From Verrucomicrobiales bacterium (lineage in GTDB: Bacteria > Verrucomicrobiota > Verrucomicrobiia > Verrucomicrobiales > DEV007): a stretch of 13,105 bases of DNA. The notes under the pieces were generated by a model, which worked only from the letters and a program-made list of their open reading frames with translations, made no database searches and was not told the origin of the DNA. Position 1 is the stretch's first letter. Each line of letters begins with the position of its first letter. Below, piece by piece: positions 1 to 6,237 of this stretch. Position numbers and translations under genes: made by a program. The stretch spans positions 17,642 to 30,746 of the forward strand of contig PAHQ01000052.1 of assembly GCA_002705125.1 (NCBI GenBank). The letters are read 5' to 3'.

Positions 1-1
1 A

Positions 2-121
2 AGCTTCAAACCGAATAACACCAAGCTCATGGAAGACTATGTTCAATCCAAGCAAATGGAATCGGATAGCAGGCGCAAAAAGAAGAAAAAAACCATTCCT
101 AAGGCAAAAAAATCTAATTAA
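2..121 (+). CDS. C-terminal tail of an unidentified protein (5' end outside window)
   Basis: An open frame enters from the left edge and ends at a TAA at 119-121, giving 39 residues. The visible part is hydrophilic and ends in a strongly basic stretch with a run of five lysines (RRKKKKK), followed by more Lys residues. No domain can be recognised from so short a tail, so no function is given. The reading frame was chosen because it stays hydrophilic and stops 4 bases into the convergent neighbour. The next frame is also open, to 149, but would run 32 bases into that neighbour and ends in an unconvincing mix of residues. A basic tail could bind nucleic acid or simply be a disordered end; the sequence does not decide. 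Confidence 0.4.
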   Translation, partial: SFKPNNTKLMEDYVQSKQMESDSRRKKKKKTIPKAKKSN

Positions 122-1809
122 GTTAGCAGTTTCCTTCTTTTACCATTAAGCATTGTACCGATGAAGGTATAGCGAACTGAGTATCTATACATCAGCATAA
201 GAGGAGTTAAGGTTAAAACACAAACTATTAGGCATTTGAGATAAGGTGAAAATTGCCATGTACTAACAAGGGCTTGAATAAACATCATGAGCGGCAAGTG
301 AGAGAGATATAACCAGTACGAAGAATCTGAGACATATCTGATGAGTTTGCTTTCACGAGAAAAAATAGAGCGGAAGAAACCAATAAGACCAAAAACCATC
401 AGCCACACAAAAGCGACAGCGCATGTGGAAAAAATCATTGATCCTTTTCCATTTCCTGATTGAAACGCCAAGCCGAATAATAAAAACGGTAATGCAAGTC
501 CTAATAGAATTGGCCAACTCCGCCCGAACATTGATTCAAACCTTTTTCTTCCATAACAAAGAGCTCCGAAAACAAAGAAAATTCCATAATACAATAAGAG
601 CGGCGGCCAAGGTAATATCCCTGGCGCAGTCACAGGCCCAAATTCGTCTGGCATCATTCTTTGTACAAAAAGCGTTAGAGGTAAAAGGACGATTAAACAT
701 GCCGGCGTAGTTATTAAAAAATCTGGAATGATTTTTGAAAGACCTATTTTACGGTTCATCCAAACGAGGCTAATTAAAATTAAAATAAGCCATATCAAAT
801 AGTAAAGAAACCAAAGGTGATGAAATACTGGGGCAAAAAACATAAGATAAAAAAGCATTCCTAAGTCAGCTTCCTCCTTGCTCGTTGATCCAAAGACGGC
901 ACCCTCTTTCAGAAGTAATTCGACGATTTGAGGTCGAACTGATCGAATACGCTTATAATCCATTTCCAGTCCCTCTGCTGCCATTATTGAACCCACCATA
1001 TCGTAGAAAGGCTTAATATCTTTCCATGGTGCGCTAGCAATATCAAGAGGAGTAGACCCATCTTTGGATTTGATATTTAGATCAGCCCCTTCCTCTATGA
1101 GATTTTCAACAATTCCTGGATATCCAAAAAATACTGCAACGGACATTGCCGATGAGCCTTCAAGGTTTTTTTTATCTAATTCAGCGCCTAAGGAAACAAG
1201 CAAACTCACCGCCTCACTTTGACCAAAAATGCATGCAGTTATTAGTGGAGTCGTACCGTCAGGGGATTGTTTATTGATAGAGGTTTCATCTTCATTGATT
1301 ATTTTTTTTATCTGCTCTAAGTCTCCTGATTGAGCAGCATCAAAAATATTATTCAAACTTTTATTATTGTTCAATATCACTCTAACCTGTTCCTTTTTCA
1401 CACCTCCATAAATTGCTGCAGGGATTAAAGTTATCCAAATGATAGGAAGTGATATAATTAAGGGTAAAAATATTCTTTTGAATCTATGCTTAAATAATTC
1501 CGTCAGCCCCCTCTTCCGAATAAGCATGGCTGTAAAAAAACCACTAATGAGAAAAAATAGCTGCATTCGAAACCCATGAACAGCAGTAAGGCCTACCAAA
1601 AAGGGGTTAAATGAACTAGACACTTCATACCCTAAGTTTCCAAAAAACTGAACGTATATTTCTGGTAGATTAATCTCAGGCTTGTAAGCATCTTGAGCAG
1701 GCCAAATTGGTAATGGAAAAAAAGAGCAAAATGCATGAAGCGCAATTCCAAGCAACATAGCAAAAGCTCTGAGCGCGTCTAAATCGTGATACCTTTTATT
1801 CAAATCCAT
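118..1809 (-). CDS. Membrane acyltransferase (Acyltransferase_3 / OpgC-like) with an inserted ankyrin-repeat domain
   Basis: Integral membrane O-acyltransferase of the Acyl_transf_3 family, which transfers acyl groups (acetyl or succinyl) to periplasmic or surface glycans such as osmoregulated glucans; the substrate here is unknown. Numbered from the ATG at 1809 (563 aa), the family N-terminus is intact: RYHDLDALRAFAM at 6-18 with His25 in the first membrane helix. Then come FFLISGFFTAML (about 85-96), a basic loop FKHRFKRIF (106-114), HHLWFLYYL (330-338) and SSYWLYLSHLP (496-506). About ten hydrophobic helices are visible. Between the third and fourth lies a soluble insert (about 150-308) with four ankyrin repeats, including TTPLITACIFGQSEAV and GSTPLDIA. 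A TTG start at 1815 in the same frame would add two residues; ATG was preferred. Neither has a clear Shine-Dalgarno. The gene stands alone, divergent from the MoxR operon and convergent with the left-edge gene. The family call is strong; the acceptor is not known. Confidence 0.9.
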   Translation of the reverse strand: MDLNKRYHDLDALRAFAMLLGIALHAFCSFFPLPIWPAQDAYKPEINLPEIYVQFFGNLGYEVSSSFNPFLVGLTAVHGFRMQLFFLISGFFTAMLIRKRGLTELFKHRFKRIFLPLIISLPIIWITLIPAAIYGGVKKEQVRVILNNNKSLNNIFDAAQSGDLEQIKKIINEDETSINKQSPDGTTPLITACIFGQSEAVSLLVSLGAELDKKNLEGSSAMSVAVFFGYPGIVENLIEEGADLNIKSKDGSTPLDIASAPWKDIKPFYDMVGSIMAAEGLEMDYKRIRSVRPQIVELLLKEGAVFGSTSKEEADLGMLFYLMFFAPVFHHLWFLYYLIWLILILISLVWMNRKIGLSKIIPDFLITTPACLIVLLPLTLFVQRMMPDEFGPVTAPGILPWPPLLLYYGIFFVFGALCYGRKRFESMFGRSWPILLGLALPFLLFGLAFQSGNGKGSMIFSTCAVAFVWLMVFGLIGFFRSIFSRESKLIRYVSDSSYWLYLSHLPLMMFIQALVSTWQFSPYLKCLIVCVLTLTPLMLMYRYSVRYTFIGTMLNGKRRKLLT

Positions 1810-2120
1810 GTTCAATCAAATAACTCATATTTTGTACTTTTAACCCTTTGTCTAATATCTGTGCCTATCAACACATAATAATGATGAATTCATGTGAAAT
1901 GGAAGAAACCTTCTCTCGGTAAAAAAAAGAAAAAAAGACATTCAATATCATCTTTTCTTAACTTAATTCATTTTAACTTGTCTTAATATGTAAGATAGGT
2001 CCTTGAACTAAAGTTATTTGATAGATCAATTGCACTTGCAGGATGAATGCCGTCCTGATAATCAATTGATCTACTTAAAAAATAACATATTAGGGAATCT
2101 AAAAACCCCACCTTTATATT
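1810..2120. promoter_or_regulatory. Divergent intergenic spacer between the acyltransferase gene and the MoxR operon
   Basis: This 311-base, very AT-rich spacer must hold promoters for both divergent units. It contains an A-rich tract at 1921-1938 (A8, G, A7, G), a T/A-rich stretch at 1950-1990 and the nested inverted repeat at 2022-2073. A weak sigma70-like pair for the operon is TTGATC (2066-2071), 16 bases, then TATTAG (2088-2093), each matching consensus at four of six positions. It would give a leader of roughly 20 bases, and its -35 would lie on the right arm of the inverted repeat. No convincing pair was found for the minus-strand gene. No small ORF with a credible start was seen. Confidence 0.35.
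2022..2073. repeat. Nested inverted repeat upstream of the MoxR operon
   Basis: The outer arms are a perfect 11-base inverted repeat: TAGATCAATTG at 2022-2032 and CAATTGATCTA at 2063-2073. Inside is a second stem, CAGGATG (2039-2045) with CGTCCTG (2051-2057), seven pairs including one G-T, closing a five-base loop (AATGC). The two stems are separated by unpaired stretches of six and five bases. The element ends 47 bases before the MoxR start. It is not followed by a T run, so it does not look like an intrinsic terminator on the + strand. It may be an operator for a dimeric regulator or, if transcribed, a structured leader. Confidence 0.7.
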
Positions 2121-3119
2121 ATGTCTAATGAATCTATAGAATCCTCAGCAGTGGACAAAATCCAAAGTTCTGCAGAAAGAGTAAAAAAGGAACTAAAAAA
2201 AGTCATCATTGGTCAAGACGATGTCATTAATCAGGTTTTGATTGCAATATTCACAAGGAATCATGCTTTATTAGTAGGCGTCCCGGGACTTGCAAAAACC
2301 CTATTAATTTCAAGTCTAGCAGAGTCCTTAGATCTTGGATATAAAAGGATCCAATTCACTCCAGACCTCATGCCTTCTGACATCACTGGAACCGAAGTTA
2401 TTTATTCAGACCCAACAACAAATGAGAGACAGTTTAAATTTTTACCGGGTCCCATATTTTCAAATATAATTCTTGCTGACGAAATTAATAGAACCCCACC
2501 AAAAACGCAGGCAGCAATGCTAGAGTCTATGCAGGAAAGAAAAGTTTCTATTGGAGGTGAAGACCATGCATTACCTGATCCATTCTTTGTACTGGCAACC
2601 CAAAACCCAATCGAACAAGAAGGCACCTACCCACTGCCTGAAGCTCAACTAGACAGATTCATGTTCATGATCAAAGTCGAATACCCAACCGAAGAAGAGG
2701 AGTTTGAGATCATGCAGGCCTACACTGGAACAAGTGTTTCTAAACCTGAACCTGCTCTATCAGGAAGTGATATACTTGAAATACAAAATACCGTGAGATC
2801 AGTTCAGGTCTCTGAGCATGTCATGCGCTACGCTGAAAAGCTTGTCAGGGTAACTCGACCAGGATCAGACGACGCTCTTGATATTTGTAAGAAATGGTTA
2901 GGCTGGGGAGCGGGCCCTAGGGCTGGGCTTTCCCTAATACTTGCCGCTAAAGCGCACGCCCTACTCAATGGAAAAAATCATGTCGGTTGTAGTGATATTG
3001 CAGCGGTCGCACCTCCAATTTTCCGCCACCGACTTATCCCAAATTTTGCAGCCCAAAGCGAAGGTCTCGATTCAGATGCCATAACAGCAAAAATCATCGA
3101 AGCCATACCTCAACATTAG
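2121..3119 (+). CDS. moxR: MoxR-family AAA+ ATPase
   Basis: Cytoplasmic AAA+ ATPase of the MoxR group, whose members work with von Willebrand A partners as chaperone-like factors in maturing or remodelling protein complexes. The 332-residue length is normal. All ATPase elements are visible: Walker A GVPGLAKT (53-60), Walker B IILADEIN (116-123), sensor 1 region VLATQNP (157-163), the MoxR signature EGTYPLPEAQLDRF (167-180) with the likely arginine finger in LDRF, and sensor 2 GPRA (265-268). The region from about 210 on is the helical lid (AAA_lid_2 type). It is the first gene of the six-gene block, and the DUF58 gene that follows is its usual partner. The ATG has no Shine-Dalgarno in front (upstream bases are CCCCACCTTTATATT), so initiation is probably leader-independent or AT-rich driven. 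The family call is certain; the client is unknown. Confidence 0.97.
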   Translation: MSNESIESSAVDKIQSSAERVKKELKKVIIGQDDVINQVLIAIFTRNHALLVGVPGLAKTLLISSLAESLDLGYKRIQFTPDLMPSDITGTEVIYSDPTTNERQFKFLPGPIFSNIILADEINRTPPKTQAAMLESMQERKVSIGGEDHALPDPFFVLATQNPIEQEGTYPLPEAQLDRFMFMIKVEYPTEEEEFEIMQAYTGTSVSKPEPALSGSDILEIQNTVRSVQVSEHVMRYAEKLVRVTRPGSDDALDICKKWLGWGAGPRAGLSLILAAKAHALLNGKNHVGCSDIAAVAPPIFRHRLIPNFAAQSEGLDSDAITAKIIEAIPQH

Positions 3120-3179
3120 CAGGTATTTACAAAAGATTAAGAAAAGCTTGATCCAATCAGTGTTCCAGAAGTTCAAAAA

Positions 3180-4082
3180 TTGAACAACGAATCCATAGAT
3201 TTACTTGATGCTAAAACTCTTGCCAGAGCTGATAAGCTTGGTATAGCTGCGAGGTTTATTGTGGAAGGATATATGGCGGGTGAACACAAGTCACCGTACA
3301 GAGGATTTGCTATTGAATTTTCACAGCACAGAGAATACTCACCTGGAGATGATGTCAGACATGTAGACTGGAAAGTTTTAGGAAAGACTGACCGGTACTA
3401 TATTAAGCAATATGAACAAGAGACGAACTTTGTTGCTCATATTCTTGTTGATGGGAGCGAATCAATGCAATATGGATCCGGTGATCTAACTAAATTAGAA
3501 TATGCAAAGCTTGCTGCGGCCTGTCTTTCTTTCATGATCATAAAACAAAGAGACGCTGTGTCCCTGTCTCTTTTTGGTGATTCTACAAAAGAAGAGCTTC
3601 CGAGAGGAAACACTCAAAATCATCTGTTTAATATCTTAGAAAAACTCGTTCACTTTTCCCCTTCTGGAGGAACTGATCTTGCAGGCCAATTGCATTCTGT
3701 TGCTAACCAATCCCAAAGAAAGGGCATCGTTATTGTAATTAGTGATTTCTTTGATAATGAGGATTCAGTTTTAGAATCAGTCCAACATTTAAGATTTGTT
3801 GGCCATGAAGTCATCGGTCTCCAAATTTTAGATGATGATGAAATTAATTTTCCTTTCAGTGGACTAGTAGAATTTGAGGGCCTAGAAGACATTCCAAATC
3901 TAAAAACTCGACCAACTGAAATCAGAAAAAGCTATCTTGATGAGTTCCGTGAATTCCAAAATAAACTGCTCGAAGGCTTCAGCAAAAACTCATGTCACTT
4001 TGTTGAGTGTAATACTTCAAAACCTCTGGAAGAGGTCTTAGGATCATATTTAACTTTTCGTAAAGAAACGGCCGCTAAGTAA
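3180..4082 (+). CDS. DUF58 family protein with VWA-like MIDAS fold
   Basis: Soluble 300-residue DUF58 protein, the standard partner of MoxR ATPases. The family signature runs from about 34 to 82: GEHKSPYRGFAIEFSQHREY, then PGDDVRHVDWKV and DRYYIKQYEQET. A VWA fold follows with a MIDAS metal-site motif DGSES (91-95), a later threonine in SGGTDL (162-167) and the acidic SDFFD (188-192). The start is TTG. The in-frame stretch back to a TAA at 3138-3140 contains no ATG or GTG, and the DUF58 homology begins soon after the TTG, so no better start exists. No Shine-Dalgarno is evident. A 60-base gap separates it from the MoxR gene, and the next gene starts 3 bases after its stop. It has no membrane segment, unlike longer DUF58 proteins with two N-terminal helices, so it should act in the cytoplasm with MoxR. 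Confidence 0.95.
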   Translation: MNNESIDLLDAKTLARADKLGIAARFIVEGYMAGEHKSPYRGFAIEFSQHREYSPGDDVRHVDWKVLGKTDRYYIKQYEQETNFVAHILVDGSESMQYGSGDLTKLEYAKLAAACLSFMIIKQRDAVSLSLFGDSTKEELPRGNTQNHLFNILEKLVHFSPSGGTDLAGQLHSVANQSQRKGIVIVISDFFDNEDSVLESVQHLRFVGHEVIGLQILDDDEINFPFSGLVEFEGLEDIPNLKTRPTEIRKSYLDEFREFQNKLLEGFSKNSCHFVECNTSKPLEEVLGSYLTFRKETAAK

Positions 4083-4085
4083 TCG

Positions 4086-6236
4086 ATGTCATTTCTTAAT
4101 CCAGCACTATTGATGGGAGCCGCTGCGCTAGCCATTCCTATTATTGTGCACCTACTCAACAGGCGGAGATTTAAAAGGGTCAAGTGGGCAGCGATGCGTT
4201 TCCTTCAAGTCAGTTTAGAGCGAAACCAAAGAAGAATGAAGGTTGAGGACTGGATTCTATTACTATTAAGACTGGCAATAGTCGCACTAATAGTTTTGGC
4301 CCTTTCAAGGCCTGCTACAGATTGGATAAAATCTTCCGGACTAGGATCAACGGTAACGGCTTCCGTGATAGTAGACTCATCGGCTAGCATGCAAAGAACT
4401 GATCAAAATTCTGCAGTGAGCCGTTTTGATGTTGCTAAAGAAACAGCAAAACAGGCCTTAAGTTCAATACCTAAAGGTTCGGCCTCCTCTATTCTATTTG
4501 CCGCAAACTCAGTTGGAACAGGAATAAGGGAGCCGTCACATGATAGTGAGCGGGTACAAAACTCACTGTCTATCGCCAAACCATCTGACCGAGGGAGTGA
4601 CCTCTTACCCGCAATCCAATCAGCCATAAACTCACTTAATAACAATCCTTCAACGCAAAAAGAATTAATTATAATTACTGATGGAGAGGCTAGCGCCTGG
4701 AATCAATTCGAATCAATCACCAGAACCCTTGATCAAAACAGGGAGTCTATTAATACCATAATCACTCTTGTAGGGAAAAACCCCGAAGAAAATATTGCTA
4801 TAACTCGTTTATCACAGAAGACGCCCATAGTTTCAGTTGGGCAACCAATGAGACTTTCAATTGGGGTTACCAATTTTGGTAAAATAGAAGCCAACGATAT
4901 TCCTGTTCAAATAAGTATCAACGAACAGCCTTCAGGGGCACCCGTTATTATCGAATCAATAAATCCAGGTGAAGAAAAAACAATTACTGCATTTGTCGAG
5001 ATTGAAACTCCAGGATACCTCAGAATAAAATCTTCAATTGATTATGAAGACTGTAAACTTATTGATAACTCCAGAGAAATTGTAATCAAAGCAATAGAAA
5101 AGATTAAAACTCTTCTCATTGATGGAGACCCAGGAAGGAGCTCAACTGAATCAGAAACTTTCTTTTTACAAAATGCCTTGGTGCCAGTCGCTGAAGACCT
5201 AGCAGATTCATTTTTCATAACCGCTGAAAAATCCAACCTTGGATCAGTTCAAGAATTAAATATCAATGATTACGACGTCGTTTTCCTGGCTAACGTCCCT
5301 GACTTCACAAATGAATTTTCTGGAATTCTAAATAATTTTGTAAGGAACGGAGGCGGGTTAATTATATTCCCTGGAGACAATATTAACGCCTCTTTTTATA
5401 ACCAAGAGCTCCATGAAAAATTAAAACTTCTCCCAGCCTCTTATGGTAAAATAATTCCTGATAAAAATTCTCTCAAGCCTCTTTCATTGCAAGCGAGTGG
5501 ATACGACCATCCTCTAGTTGAACTATGGAATGACCCTGGGGCTGGCACTCTAGAAGACGTGAAAACATTCAAAGCCTATGAACTTTTTATGAAAAGCGGA
5601 GGAGACGGAAGCATCGCAGTTCAATACGACAATGGATCTGCTGCAATTATCGAATCGGATGTTGGGCTGGGTAAAGTCTATCAGTTTAGTAGCTCTGCAG
5701 ACACTGATTGGAATGACCTTGCGGTGAAACCAGCATTCTTACCCATTATTCATAGGGTCATTGGTAGCGTAATATCCAGAAACGATTCTGGTTTAAATAT
5801 CCAAGTCGGTGAGAATTTCATCAAAAAAGTTCCTCAATCTTGGGTCGACAAAGAGGCAACGATTTCTCATTCAAAATCGGAAACAGCATCACTTATTTCA
5901 GCCAAAGCTACTAATGAGGGAGGCAACATAGAATTTAAAAATGTTAACACCTCAGGAATATATGACCTTAAACTTACTGAGCCGTTTGAACTGATTCAAT
6001 TTTCAGCTAGTGGAGACCCTACAGAATCGAACCCCGAAAAACTCTCAGATCCACAAATCGAAAGGCTCAAAGAAGTTACCTCTAATTTTATCGAATTAAA
6101 CTCAGTTGATGAAATAACAGCAGCCCTAAATAGAAAACGTCAGGGCGCAGAAATTTGGCCAATGCTTTTGTTGGTCGCACTTTTACTAACAATTGTGGAG
6201 CTTTTCCTTTCACAAAAATTCAGCCAGGAAAAATAA
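4086..6236 (+). CDS. BatA-like membrane protein with VWA and degenerate GATase-like domain
   Basis: 716-residue membrane protein. The N-terminus is the BatA / aerotolerance-regulator type: MSFLNPALLMGAAALAIPII, then HLLNRRRFKRVKW, with helices at about 5-23 and 56-74, which also fixes the ATG start. A VWA domain (about 91-230) has MIDAS DSSAS (97-101), RGSDL (169-173) and TDGEAS (198-203). Next is a beta-rich CARDB-like stretch (about 236-335), then a domain like class I glutamine amidotransferases (about 340-560) with LLIDGDPG (343-350), DYDVVFLANVPD (395-406) and NGGGLIIFPGD (421-431). Where a nucleophile Cys would be expected there is Ala/Asn, so no amidotransferase activity is likely. A final helix (about 690-709) anchors the C-terminus. 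The layout puts the VWA and later domains between two anchors, probably outside the cytoplasm. It starts 3 bases after the DUF58 stop and ends 1 base before the next start. Confidence 0.9.
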   Translation: MSFLNPALLMGAAALAIPIIVHLLNRRRFKRVKWAAMRFLQVSLERNQRRMKVEDWILLLLRLAIVALIVLALSRPATDWIKSSGLGSTVTASVIVDSSASMQRTDQNSAVSRFDVAKETAKQALSSIPKGSASSILFAANSVGTGIREPSHDSERVQNSLSIAKPSDRGSDLLPAIQSAINSLNNNPSTQKELIIITDGEASAWNQFESITRTLDQNRESINTIITLVGKNPEENIAITRLSQKTPIVSVGQPMRLSIGVTNFGKIEANDIPVQISINEQPSGAPVIIESINPGEEKTITAFVEIETPGYLRIKSSIDYEDCKLIDNSREIVIKAIEKIKTLLIDGDPGRSSTESETFFLQNALVPVAEDLADSFFITAEKSNLGSVQELNINDYDVVFLANVPDFTNEFSGILNNFVRNGGGLIIFPGDNINASFYNQELHEKLKLLPASYGKIIPDKNSLKPLSLQASGYDHPLVELWNDPGAGTLEDVKTFKAYELFMKSGGDGSIAVQYDNGSAAIIESDVGLGKVYQFSSSADTDWNDLAVKPAFLPIIHRVIGSVISRNDSGLNIQVGENFIKKVPQSWVDKEATISHSKSETASLISAKATNEGGNIEFKNVNTSGIYDLKLTEPFELIQFSASGDPTESNPEKLSDPQIERLKEVTSNFIELNSVDEITAALNRKRQGAEIWPMLLLVALLLTIVELFLSQKFSQEK
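6226..6229 (+). promoter_or_regulatory. Shine-Dalgarno AGGA selecting the TTG start at 6238
   Basis: AGGA lies 8 bases before TTG at 6238-6240, inside the last codons of the upstream gene. An upstream in-frame TTG at 6193 has no such site and would overlap the upstream gene by 44 bases. This is the only clear Shine-Dalgarno in the operon and decides the start of the second VWA gene. Confidence 0.65.
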
Positions 6237-6237
6237 A

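Noticed and set aside
423..710. Open frame of 95 codons on the + strand
   Set aside because: It lies entirely opposite the conserved C-terminal membrane part of the acyltransferase gene, and its product resembles no family; a shadow frame.
1921..1938. A-rich tract as a minus-strand terminator (T run on that strand)
   Set aside because: No stable hairpin precedes it on the minus strand, and no gene ends there; it lies upstream of the acyltransferase start. It may be an UP-like or bent element instead.
2022..2073. Inverted repeat as an intrinsic terminator
   Set aside because: The bases after the right arm are CTTAAAAAATAACA, not a T run, and no + strand gene ends nearby; on the minus strand no gene ends there either.
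2022..2073. Inverted repeat as an integron attC or phage attachment site
   Set aside because: No RYYYAAC/GTTRRRY core is seen, no integrase is nearby, and no second copy of the arms was noticed elsewhere in the window.
6193..6237. Longer version of the second VWA gene starting at TTG 6193
   Set aside because: It would overlap the upstream gene by 44 bases and add a charged stretch with no ribosome site; TTG 6238 has AGGA at 8 bases and sits 1 base after the upstream stop.
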